From positions 1,612,001 to 1,676,000 of the forward strand of contig NZ_JACOQK010000001.1 in the NCBI RefSeq assembly GCF_014297275.1: a DNA stretch of 64,000 nt, written 5' to 3'. The position numbers and the translations under genes were made by a program. Below are positions 34,972 through 42,917 of this stretch, piece after piece. The notes under the pieces were generated by a model. It had not been told where the DNA came from. It made no database searches and saw only the letters and a program-made list of their open reading frames with translations. How positions within the stretch are numbered: the first letter of the stretch is position 1; each line of letters begins with the position of its first letter. This DNA is from Clostridium facile (lineage in GTDB: Bacteria > Bacillota > Clostridia > Oscillospirales > Ruminococcaceae).

Positions 34972-35469
34972 TCAATTTCCTTTCTTTTTATATTTATTTA
35001 ACCAAGGTTGTTCCAACTTTCTTTTAATACGGAATAAGATTCCATCTTCCAGTAAAAATGGTTCCACTAAAATACTGTGGGTTTTTCCCAGATTTGCACC
35101 TAAAATATCTGTATAAATCTGGTCTCCCACCAAGGCAACCTGGTCTTTTTGTAAGCCAAATCTCTTTACTGCCTTGTTTAATCCAATTGGGATGGGCTTA
35201 CATGCCCTAGAAATAAATTCTAAACCAAGTTTTTTTGCAAAGGGCTGAACCCGTTCGGTAGTATTGTTGGAAAGAATCATCAACTGTATACCGTCCCGCC
35301 TCATCTGCTCCAACCATTCTATCACACCTTGAGACGGCTCCGGATGGCCATGTGTGGTTAATGTATTATCCACATCCAAAATCAGCCCTTTAATGCCAAA
35401 ACGCTGCAATAGATTATAATCGATATCCATTACATGCTTTACTGCGATTTCAGGTAAAAATAAAGACAT
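34972..35469 (-). CDS. yqeG: YqeG family HAD phosphatase
   Basis: This 165-residue HAD-IIIA phosphatase has motif I LDVDNTLTTHG, motif II as ILSNNT and motif III/IV as ALVGDQIYTDILGAN. In Firmicutes the yqeG gene lies near shikimate and ribosome-related genes; its substrate is not fixed (phosphatidylglycerol phosphate phosphatase activity is known for a plant relative). GGAGGG precedes the ATG. It is the first gene of the yqeG - TIM barrel - aroQ - M24 series. Confidence 0.92.
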   Translation of the reverse strand: MSLFLPEIAVKHVMDIDYNLLQRFGIKGLILDVDNTLTTHGHPEPSQGVIEWLEQMRRDGIQLMILSNNTTERVQPFAKKLGLEFISRACKPIPIGLNKAVKRFGLQKDQVALVGDQIYTDILGANLGKTHSILVEPFLLEDGILFRIKRKLEQPWLNKYKKKGN

Positions 35470-35513
35470 ACCATCCCTCCTTATCCATCTATTTTATTAT
35501 TATACCACAACAA

Positions 35514-35554
35514 AAAAGCCAAAGGCAAAACAATTTTTCTACCTTTGGCTTTTT
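35514..35554. terminator. Bidirectional terminator between yqeG and rpsU
   Basis: AAAAGCCAAAGG and CCTTTGGCTTTT pair around an A+T-rich loop, with T runs at both ends. It lies upstream of yqeG on the minus strand. Confidence 0.65.
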
Positions 35555-35572
35555 GTCAGCCCATAAAAACAC

Positions 35573-35597
35573 AAAAGCCCGAAAAAATCGGGCTTTT
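35573..35597 (-). terminator. Terminator of rpsU
   Basis: AAAAGCCCGA and TCGGGCTTTT form a perfect 10-bp stem around five A, 28 bases after the rpsU stop, with the T run on the minus strand. Confidence 0.85.
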
Positions 35598-35624
35598 AGT
35601 ATTACACGGTTCTGTGTGCAAATA

Positions 35625-35801
35625 TTATCTGTATTTGCGTTTACGTGCTGCTTCGGATTTCTTTTTACGTTTTACAGAAGGTTTTTCGTAGTGTTCTCTT
35701 TTGCGAACTTCGGAGATAATTCCGGATTTTGCACAAGATCTTTTAAATCTTCTTAACGCACTGTCCAAAGACTCGTTTTCTTTTACACGAATTTCTGCCA
35801 A
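35625..35801 (-). CDS. rpsU: Ribosomal protein bS21
   Basis: This 58-residue protein begins at TTG 35801 with AGGGAGG eight bases upstream. It has the S21 pattern: AEIRVKENESLDSALRRFKR, then REHYEKPSVKRKKKSEAARKR. It binds the 3' domain of 16S rRNA near the anti-Shine-Dalgarno and helps initiation. A TATAAT promoter lies just upstream and a terminator just downstream, so it forms a single-gene unit. Confidence 0.97.
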   Translation of the reverse strand: MAEIRVKENESLDSALRRFKRSCAKSGIISEVRKREHYEKPSVKRKKKSEAARKRKYR

Positions 35802-35878
35802 TTTATTTCCCTCCCTTTGCCACACAGACAGAGGTGTTATTTTATCAAGAAAGACATGCCAATAAAAAGCATAGGTAT

Positions 35879-35907
35879 ATTATATCTTATTACCATCAAT
35901 AAGTCAA
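35879..35907 (-). promoter_or_regulatory. Strong sigma-A promoter of rpsU
   Basis: On the minus strand, TTGACT and a perfect TATAAT are separated by exactly 17 bases. It lies about 78 bases before the rpsU start codon. Confidence 0.9.
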
Positions 35908-35962
35908 GTTCAAATCTGACAATTGACATTTTATACAAAAAAAGATACAAAATTTATCCAGA

Positions 35963-38368
35963 TTATTTTACTACGATGTTTACTAGTTTACCTGAAACAT
36001 AAATTTCTTTTACAATCTGTTTGCCGTCCATTGATGCTGCTACCTTTTCGGAAGATTTTGCAGCGTTTAAGGCGTCCTCTTTGGAAGATTCCGCATCAAT
36101 GACAATCTTATCACGGATTTTACCATTTACCTGTACAGCAATTTCTACCTGGGAATCTTTACATTTTGCTTCATCATAAGTCACCCAGCTCTGCTGGTTC
36201 AACATTCCTTCAAATCCTACTTGCTGATAGATTTCCTCTGTAATATGAGGTGCAAATGGATTCAGCATAATCAAAAATGCTTTTAATTCCCCTTTGGTAA
36301 TGCCATCTGTAGCAGTAATTACATTTAACAAGGACATCATAGCAGCCAAAGCAGTATTGAATTTTAAGTTTTCAATATCTTCAGATACTTTTTTGATGGT
36401 TTTGTGCATTTCACTTTCTACTTCTTTGCGATAACCATCCTGGTCAATCACGCTGTTTTGTAGGTTCCAAACACGGTCCAGAAAACGTTTACATCCTTTG
36501 ATGCTGGCAGAACTCCATGGAGCTGCCTTTTCAAAATCACCGATGAACATTTCATACAGACGCATGGTGTCTGCACCATATTCTTTCACAATATCATCTG
36601 GATTTACCACATTGCCGCGGGATTTACTCATTTTCTCGCCGTTTTCACCTAAAATCATACCATGACTAGTACGTTTTTGGTATGGTTCCTTGCAGCTTAC
36701 CACGCCGATATCATACAGGAATTTATGCCAGAAACGAGAATAAAGCAAGTGCAAGGTAGTGTGCTCCATACCACCATTATACCAGTCAACCGGCAACCAG
36801 TAATCCAACGCTTCTTTTGCTGCCAAGGCATTGACATTGTGTGGATCACAATAACGGAGGAAATACCAGGAAGAACCAGCCCACTGTGGCATGGTATCGG
36901 TTTCACGTTTTGCAGGTCTTCCACAAACTGGACAGGTTGTATTCACAAATTCCGGAAGGTTTGCCAGTGGGGATTCTCCATCTTGAGTAGGTTCATAAGA
37001 TTCTACTTCAGGCAATTTCAAAGGCAATTGGTCTTCTGGGATTGGAACAGCACCACAATGTTCACAGTGAACAATTGGAATTGGTTCCCCCCAATAACGC
37101 TGACGGGCAAATACCCAGTCACGCAGCTTAAAGTTTACTTTTGGTTCGCCTTTTCCGTTTTCTTTTAACCAGTCCACAATTTTCACTTTAGCTTCTTCTA
37201 CACTTAAGCCGTCCAACATACCGGAGTTTACCATTGTGCCAGTTGCACAATCGGTAAAGGCTTCTTTGGTAATATCACCACCAGCGACTACTTCAATAAT
37301 TGGCAGATCAAAGGTTTTTGCGAACTCATAGTCACGGGTATCATGGGCAGGTACTGCCATGATTGCACCAGTACCATAGCTCATCAATACATAATCGGAC
37401 ACGAAAATAGGAATTTCTTTATTGTTTACTGGATTGATAGCACGTACACCCTGTAGTTGTACGCCAGTTTTATCTTTATTGACTTCTGCACGTTCAAAAT
37501 CAGATTTTTTAGCAGCAGCATCCTGATAAGATTTTACTTCGTCATAATTAGTGAGGACATCTTTATATTTTTCAATAATAGGATGTTCTGGAGCAATAAC
37601 CATATAGGTAGCACCAAACAGGGTATCTGGACGAGTGGTATAAATCACCAGGTCATCCCCTTGAGTAGTGGTAAAGGTCACTTCCGCACCGTGGGAACGC
37701 CCAATCCAATTGCGTTGCTGAATTTTAACTGGGTTAATATAATCCACATCGTCTAAATCGTCAATCAAACGGTCCGCATAAGCGGTAATTTTCAACATCC
37801 ACTGAGATTTTTTCTTATGTACCACTTCACTGCCACAGCGTTCACAAACACCATTGACTACTTCTTCATTCGCCAACACGCATTTACAGGAAGTACACCA
37901 GTTAACAGCCATTTCTTTTTTATAAGCCAAACCTTTTTTAAACAGCTGGAGGAAAATCCACTGGGTCCAATGGTAATAGCCTGGATCTGTTGTATTAATT
38001 TCCCGGTTCCAGTCAAAGGACAATCCCAAAGATTTTAACTGGGATTTAAAACGGGCTACGTTTTTTTCTGTTACAATTTCCGGATGGATGTGGTTTTTAA
38101 TCGCAAAGTTTTCGGTTGGCAAACCAAAAGCATCCCAGCCCATTGGATACAGCACATTGTAACCTTCCAAACGGCGTTTTCTCGCAACAATATCCAAAGC
38201 GGTGTAAGAACGTGGATGCCCTACATGTAGACCTTGTCCAGATGGATAAGGGAACTCTACCAGAGCATAATATTTTTTCAAAGAATAGTCATTTTTTGCG
38301 GCAAAGGTATTTTCTTTATCCCAAATATCCTGCCACTTTTTTTCGATTTTCGCAAAATCGTACGTCAA
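35963..38368 (-). CDS. leuS: Leucyl-tRNA synthetase
   Basis: This class I synthetase of about 801 residues charges tRNA-Leu. HIGH-type motif YPSGQGLHVGHP lies near residue 45, a CP1 editing domain with TRPDTLFGATYMV around 225-240, zinc knuckles CTSCKCVLANEEVVNGVC and CEHC/CPVC, and KMSKSRGNVV near residue 575. A DALR-type anticodon-binding end follows. The start is TTG: at 38377 a TTG directly abuts GGGAG, so the TTG at 38368 (nine bases on) is more likely. rsfS lies 48 bases upstream. Confidence 0.97.
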   Translation of the reverse strand: MTYDFAKIEKKWQDIWDKENTFAAKNDYSLKKYYALVEFPYPSGQGLHVGHPRSYTALDIVARKRRLEGYNVLYPMGWDAFGLPTENFAIKNHIHPEIVTEKNVARFKSQLKSLGLSFDWNREINTTDPGYYHWTQWIFLQLFKKGLAYKKEMAVNWCTSCKCVLANEEVVNGVCERCGSEVVHKKKSQWMLKITAYADRLIDDLDDVDYINPVKIQQRNWIGRSHGAEVTFTTTQGDDLVIYTTRPDTLFGATYMVIAPEHPIIEKYKDVLTNYDEVKSYQDAAAKKSDFERAEVNKDKTGVQLQGVRAINPVNNKEIPIFVSDYVLMSYGTGAIMAVPAHDTRDYEFAKTFDLPIIEVVAGGDITKEAFTDCATGTMVNSGMLDGLSVEEAKVKIVDWLKENGKGEPKVNFKLRDWVFARQRYWGEPIPIVHCEHCGAVPIPEDQLPLKLPEVESYEPTQDGESPLANLPEFVNTTCPVCGRPAKRETDTMPQWAGSSWYFLRYCDPHNVNALAAKEALDYWLPVDWYNGGMEHTTLHLLYSRFWHKFLYDIGVVSCKEPYQKRTSHGMILGENGEKMSKSRGNVVNPDDIVKEYGADTMRLYEMFIGDFEKAAPWSSASIKGCKRFLDRVWNLQNSVIDQDGYRKEVESEMHKTIKKVSEDIENLKFNTALAAMMSLLNVITATDGITKGELKAFLIMLNPFAPHITEEIYQQVGFEGMLNQQSWVTYDEAKCKDSQVEIAVQVNGKIRDKIVIDAESSKEDALNAAKSSEKVAASMDGKQIVKEIYVSGKLVNIVVK

Positions 38369-38416
38369 TTTTTTCAACTCCCATATTTATTTTGGTAAAA
38401 ACCAAATGTTTCTTAA

Positions 38417-38782
38417 TCAATCTTTTGTTTCTTCTAATAATTCTGATACAGAAATCTGTTCGCCATCTTTCCAGAGACGTTCTAAGTCATAAAATTCCCG
38501 TGCTTCTTTGTAGAACACATGTACTACTACATCGGTGTAATCCAAAATAATCCAGTTGGCAGAAGTATCCCGTTCAATTCGAGTTGGTGTTTTTCCCACC
38601 TGTTTGGTTTGGTATTCTACTTCGTCTACCAAAGATTTTACATGGGTGCTGTTCGTACCATCCGCAATGATAAAGTATTCCCCTAAAATTGTAAGATCCC
38701 CTACACGGATTACCTGAATATCCTCTGCTTTTTTATCATCTAAGGTTTTTACAACCTTTTTTACTAATTCTAAAGTAGTCAT
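38417..38782 (-). CDS. rsfS: Ribosome silencing factor
   Basis: This 121-residue RsfS/Iojap protein has the family pattern KAEDIQVIRVGDLTILGEYF, then the ADGTNSTHVKSLVDEVE helix and the end WIILDYTDVVVHVFYKEAREFYDLERLW. It binds ribosomal protein uL14 and blocks subunit joining under nutrient shortage. Its ATG overlaps the LCP gene stop (ATGA), so it is translationally coupled; the order nadD - LCP - rsfS - leuS is common in Clostridia. Confidence 0.96.
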   Translation of the reverse strand: MTTLELVKKVVKTLDDKKAEDIQVIRVGDLTILGEYFIIADGTNSTHVKSLVDEVEYQTKQVGKTPTRIERDTSANWIILDYTDVVVHVFYKEAREFYDLERLWKDGEQISVSELLEETKD

Positions 38783-39933
38783 TCGTCACTACCCCCTTCT
38801 GTAGTTCCGGAAGATGTATCATCCGTTCCTCCGGTCAACTCATTTGCACTTCCTCCAACATTATCCAAATAGCTAACCGTATTCGCAATTTCCTCAAGTC
38901 CCAAATCATCCACCGTAATTGGAGCCAAGCCATAACGGAAATTCTGGTTAATTAAGTCTACCAACAGTTGAGCATGGATACTATATACCGACTGATTGCC
39001 ATAAGAGCTGGTTTTTACCGTAGCGCTTTCCCCTGGTACCATAGTAAATGTGATATTAGAAGAATTTAATTTCAATACTTCTGACCCAATTGAAGCCATA
39101 TCTCCTACTGTCATATCAGTTGTCATTTCTTTTGCCAAACCAGGAAGCATGGTAACTAACTGTGTTTTGCTGGTACTAAGCAATTTATTTACCAAAGAGG
39201 CCATAAACAGACGTTGCATTTCCAAACGGTCAATATCACCGTTACTATAGCCTTCCCCATGTCGTTGACGTACAAATTTTTCTGCCTGGTCTCCATTTAG
39301 CACTTGTTTACCAGGGTCTAATTCTACCCCATCCAAATTAATTGGATTTGGAACATCTACTTCAACGCCGCCAATTTGGTCAATTACCTGGCGGAAACCT
39401 TTCATCGTAATAGTAGCATAATGGTCAATTGGGATATTCAGCTTATCATAAATAAACTGTGCTAACCCCTCAATCCCTTTATATTCCTCAACATGAGAAG
39501 AGGCATATAGGGCATTGATTTTACCTGTACTAGTATATTCTTCTCCAATATAGGTATCCCTTGGAATTTGCAATACCGTCACATTTTTATCTTTTACATG
39601 GAAACTAACCACCAAAATAGTATCCGTCAATTGGTTAGTTTCCCGTCCATCATCCTGGTCAATCCCCACCACTAAAAAGTTGATAACATCCTCTTCCACG
39701 TTTTTGATGGAATCATCCAATCCTGCTCCATTAGTATCCGTATTATTGGCAAACAAGCTGGAATTCCAAAATGCCATCCCCGCAATCGATAAAGCGGAAA
39801 TCACAATTAGGACGATACAAATTGCGATTAAAGGGCTTTTCCGCCTTTTCTTTTTATATTGTTTTTTTCCTTTTGTAGGGGAAGCCGCTTGTTTTCTTAC
39901 ACGTCTTGAATTGCTGTAAATATCTTTTGCCAT
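38779..39933 (-). CDS. LCP (LytR-CpsA-Psr) family protein
   Basis: The protein has 384 residues with a basic cytoplasmic N-terminus (KKQYKKKRRKSP), one membrane segment at about 32-54 (IAICIVLIVISALSIAGMAF) and an extracellular LCP domain. The cues are VVGIDQDDGRETNQLTDTILVV, VTVLQIPRDTYI, KINALYASSH and VRQRHGEGYSNGDIDRLEMQ, with the conserved Asp and Arg residues. LCP enzymes transfer polymers such as teichoic acids onto peptidoglycan from lipid carriers. A Ser/Gly/Thr-rich tail follows. The ATG overlaps the previous stop as TAATG with GGAGG before it. Confidence 0.95.
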   Translation of the reverse strand: MAKDIYSNSRRVRKQAASPTKGKKQYKKKRRKSPLIAICIVLIVISALSIAGMAFWNSSLFANNTDTNGAGLDDSIKNVEEDVINFLVVGIDQDDGRETNQLTDTILVVSFHVKDKNVTVLQIPRDTYIGEEYTSTGKINALYASSHVEEYKGIEGLAQFIYDKLNIPIDHYATITMKGFRQVIDQIGGVEVDVPNPINLDGVELDPGKQVLNGDQAEKFVRQRHGEGYSNGDIDRLEMQRLFMASLVNKLLSTSKTQLVTMLPGLAKEMTTDMTVGDMASIGSEVLKLNSSNITFTMVPGESATVKTSSYGNQSVYSIHAQLLVDLINQNFRYGLAPITVDDLGLEEIANTVSYLDNVGGSANELTGGTDDTSSGTTEGGSDE

Positions 39934-41108
39934 TATAAAACCTCCGGTATCTTCTTGATCAAATCATGATAAGCTTGTACACTGTCAGGATGAAGTGGCT
40001 TCTGCTTTTGTATGAGCATCCCCAAATTATATTTTAAACTGTATAGTATAGCGTAATCCAAATTTTTTTCTGCTAACTTCCGTTGAACCTCCACTCCATC
40101 ATAATTACGTTCTTCACTGGTACAATCCGCAATATAAATGATTTTTTCCAGTAAAGACATGCCTTTCCGGGCAGTAGTATGATAACGCACCGCATTGATC
40201 ACATCCTGGTCATGGATTTGTAGCTCGGTTTGGATATATGCCGCACCAGCAATGGAATGCCATAATGGAGGACTATTTCTTTCAATATCAGTTAGTATTA
40301 TACCATTTGTTAAAAAATATTGCAATAAATAATTTGGTTCCTTATTTTTCATCACATCATGCAATAATGCAGCCAGTTTTGCTTTTTGTTTATCGCCATG
40401 ATGGATTTCCGCCAACTCTACTGCTTTTTTTACAACACATAATGTATGATGGTAACGCTCCGGCGTCAGTTCATGTTGCACAATATCCTGTAATTCGGGA
40501 AAGGATATTGTTTGATATAAATGGTGATGCTGAATATACTCCTGAACTTTTACGTCCAATAACTTTTCACAAGATTCTCCTGATTTTATTTTTCTACGAA
40601 TTTCTGTAGAAGACATTGGCAATATATCTGTGGATATAATTTCTACAGTACCAGCCACCCGCATTAACTCCTTAGCTTTTTGCTGCATGGCTTGGTATTC
40701 GTTTTCTCCTCTAGCTCCAGCGAAAACAATCACTTGCTGTAATATTTTTTGGTAATCCTTCCACTGGTCAAAGGTAAGAATCATATCGCTTCCCACAATT
40801 AAAAACAACTGGTCGTTTGGATATTGCCGTTTTAAATATTCCAAGGTGCGGATGGTATAGCTCTGCCCACCCAGTTGAAACTCCACATCCGAAACAGTAT
40901 AGCCTTCTGTTTCAGGAAAGACCAGTTGACACATGGCAAGCCTATGATGGTTATCCACCAAATCCTCTGCTGTTTTATGTGGGGGACGATTCGTGGGAAT
41001 AACCAAAATTTGGTCCAGTCCTTTTTTCTCCTTGATTTGTTGGACCATCTGCTGGTGCCCTAAATGGACAGGATTAAATGTGCCGCCAAAAATTCCAATC
41101 TTAGCCAT
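39933..41108 (-). CDS. nadD: NadD - YqeK fusion
   Basis: This protein of 391 residues joins two enzymes. Residues ~1-195 are nicotinate-nucleotide adenylyltransferase, with GGTFNPVHLGH, a KTAEDLVDNHHRLAMC segment and ISTDILPMSSTEIR. From ~205 it is an HD-domain YqeK-type hydrolase, with YHHTLCVVKKAVELAE, AALLHDVMKNK and WHSIAGAAYIQ, and YHTTARKGMSLLEKIIYIADCTS. NadD makes NaAD for NAD synthesis; YqeK splits diadenosine tetraphosphate. In Bacillus the genes are separate neighbours, so here a fusion has occurred. The ATG overlaps the yhbY stop (TAATG). Confidence 0.95.
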   Translation of the reverse strand: MAKIGIFGGTFNPVHLGHQQMVQQIKEKKGLDQILVIPTNRPPHKTAEDLVDNHHRLAMCQLVFPETEGYTVSDVEFQLGGQSYTIRTLEYLKRQYPNDQLFLIVGSDMILTFDQWKDYQKILQQVIVFAGARGENEYQAMQQKAKELMRVAGTVEIISTDILPMSSTEIRRKIKSGESCEKLLDVKVQEYIQHHHLYQTISFPELQDIVQHELTPERYHHTLCVVKKAVELAEIHHGDKQKAKLAALLHDVMKNKEPNYLLQYFLTNGIILTDIERNSPPLWHSIAGAAYIQTELQIHDQDVINAVRYHTTARKGMSLLEKIIYIADCTSEERNYDGVEVQRKLAEKNLDYAILYSLKYNLGMLIQKQKPLHPDSVQAYHDLIKKIPEVL

Positions 41109-41395
41109 TATAATTCAATCACCGGCTCCTCTGGATTTGGACGGTATAGCACAAATCGCATTCCAATGACCTGAACAACATCCGCATTTAACGCCTCAGC
41201 CAGTTGCTGTGCCGCTTCCCTGGCAAAGACAGGGGCAGTTTCCAATACACTCAGCTTAATCAACTCTTTTGGCAACAGCGCTTCTTCTACTTGTGCCACT
41301 ACCTCTGGAGTAATACCGTTTTTTCCAATTTGAAATAAGGTTGGCAGCTGGTTTGCCATTCCCCGCAATTTTGCTCGTTGTTTACTTGTCAGCAT
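41108..41395 (-). CDS. yhbY: YhbY family RNA-binding protein
   Basis: This 95-residue CRM-domain protein has the pattern LTSKQRAKLRGMANQLPTLFQIGKNG, LLPKELIKLSVLETA and VVQVIGMRFVLYRP. YhbY binds pre-50S subunits and acts in assembly. I chose ATG 41395 because the family begins there and AAAAGGAGAA-type sequence precedes it; it starts inside the end of the pyrophosphatase gene (14-base overlap). It stands before nadD as usual. Confidence 0.93.
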   Translation of the reverse strand: MLTSKQRAKLRGMANQLPTLFQIGKNGITPEVVAQVEEALLPKELIKLSVLETAPVFAREAAQQLAEALNADVVQVIGMRFVLYRPNPEEPVIEL

Positions 41396-41984
41396 GATGG
41401 TTCTCCTTTTCATTTTGTTGGATATATTCCGCCATTGCCCGCAACGCTTTACCACGGTGGCTAATAGCGTCTTTTTCCTCCGCCGTATATTGTCCAAAGC
41501 TTCGGTCGCCAATCATAAACAGAGGGTCATAACCAAAGCCTTCTGTCCCTTTCCGCTCAAATCCAATTTCTCCCTTACAGGTTCCAGTAAAATAATGGGC
41601 TTGTCCCTGTTGGTCAAGATAACAGATACAGCAGACATACTGGGCTTCACGGTTGGATTTTCCCTGTAATTCTTCCAACAATTTATCATTGTTCTGTTCA
41701 TCGGTAGCATGTTCCCCCGAATATCTGGCAGAATAGACGCCTGGACGGTTATCTAAAGCCATTACTTCCAATCCGCTATCATCCGCAATGGTAGGGCAGT
41801 GAAATTGTTGATAGATAGCATCCGCTTTTAAAAAAGCATTTTCTGCAAAGGTTGTGCCTGTTTCTTCTACCGAACCGGTAAAACCCGCTTCGGATTGGGA
41901 ACAGACTTCAAACCCTAATGGATTTAAAATGCGAGAAAATTCCCGTAACTTTCCTGGATTTCCTGTTGCAATGATAACTTTCAC
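41382..41984 (-). CDS. rdgB: ITP/XTP pyrophosphatase (RdgB/HAM1)
   Basis: This 200-residue enzyme removes pyrophosphate from dITP and XTP so they do not enter DNA or RNA. Motifs are ATGNPGKLREF at the N-terminus, ENAFLKADAIYQQF, TIADDSGLEVMALDNRPGVYSARY, and near the C-terminus FGYDPLFMIGDRSFGQYTAEEKDAISHRGKALR. The last residues (NEKENHHADK) overlap yhbY. It lies 11 bases after ftsY. Confidence 0.96.
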   Translation of the reverse strand: MKVIIATGNPGKLREFSRILNPLGFEVCSQSEAGFTGSVEETGTTFAENAFLKADAIYQQFHCPTIADDSGLEVMALDNRPGVYSARYSGEHATDEQNNDKLLEELQGKSNREAQYVCCICYLDQQGQAHYFTGTCKGEIGFERKGTEGFGYDPLFMIGDRSFGQYTAEEKDAISHRGKALRAMAEYIQQNEKENHHADK

Positions 41985-41995
41985 AGCTAACCCTC

Positions 41996-42904
41996 CTATT
42001 CTTCAAACAGTGCATTGACAAAATCGGTTGGATTAAATGGCTGTAAATCATCAATCTGTTCCCCAACGCCAATGTATTTAATTGGTAAGCCAAGGTCTTC
42101 CTTGATGGCAATCACAACACCACCTTTAGCAGTACCATCCAATTTGGTTAAAATAATTCCAGTGATACCAGCTGCTTCTTTAAATTCCCTTGCCTGGTTG
42201 ACACCGTTTTGCCCTGTAGTAGCGTCTACTACTAGCAATACTTCTTTATCGCAGCCTTCTGCCTCCCGTTCAATGACACGGGAGATTTTGTTCAGCTCGT
42301 TCATCAAATTTTTCTTGTTATGCAACCTCCCAGCAGTATCACAAATGGCAACATCCATATTTCTGCTTTTCGCTGCTGCAATAGTATCAAATACCACAGC
42401 TGCTGGGTCAGATCCTTCATCATGGCGCACCATTTGTACCCCACTGCGTTCCGCCCAGATTTCTAACTGGTCGATAGCTGCTGCACGGAAAGTATCTGCT
42501 GCACCTAAAATTACCTTTTTCCCCTGTGATTTTAAATGGGCTGCCAATTTACCAATCGTTGTTGTTTTGCCTACCCCGTTTACACCAATGACTAATATCA
42601 TGGATGGCTGTGTGGAAATATTCAATTCTTCCCCACCGGAAAGCATATCAATCATAATTTCTTTTAACAGCTCCCTTACTTGTGCAGGGTCTTTTATTCC
42701 ACGTTCTTTTACGGTTTTGCGGAGTTGTTCACAAATCCGCATAGAGGTATTTACCCCAACATCGGACATGATCAAAATTTCTTCCAGTTCTTCAAATAGT
42801 TCTTCATCAATCTTGGTAAAAGAATGGAAAACATGTTCCATCTGTTTTACCATGTTCTCTTTTGTCTTTTTTAATCCGTTTTTAATCTTATCAAAAAAGC
42901 CCAC
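41996..42904 (-). CDS. ftsY: Signal recognition particle receptor FtsY
   Basis: The protein has about 302 residues, starting at GTG 42904 (GFFDKIKNGLKKTKENM) with AGGGAG upstream. It has the NG domain only, with a short N-terminus and no long acidic A domain. The GTPase motifs are GVNGVGKTTTIGKLA, RAAAIDQLEIW (with the DTFRAAA-type box), DTAGRLHNK and TKLDGTAKGG. It receives SRP-bound ribosomes at the membrane. smc lies 13 bases upstream, giving the classical rnc-smc-ftsY order. Confidence 0.97.
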   Translation of the reverse strand: MGFFDKIKNGLKKTKENMVKQMEHVFHSFTKIDEELFEELEEILIMSDVGVNTSMRICEQLRKTVKERGIKDPAQVRELLKEIMIDMLSGGEELNISTQPSMILVIGVNGVGKTTTIGKLAAHLKSQGKKVILGAADTFRAAAIDQLEIWAERSGVQMVRHDEGSDPAAVVFDTIAAAKSRNMDVAICDTAGRLHNKKNLMNELNKISRVIEREAEGCDKEVLLVVDATTGQNGVNQAREFKEAAGITGIILTKLDGTAKGGVVIAIKEDLGLPIKYIGVGEQIDDLQPFNPTDFVNALFEE

Positions 42905-42917
42905 GGAAATCTCCCTC

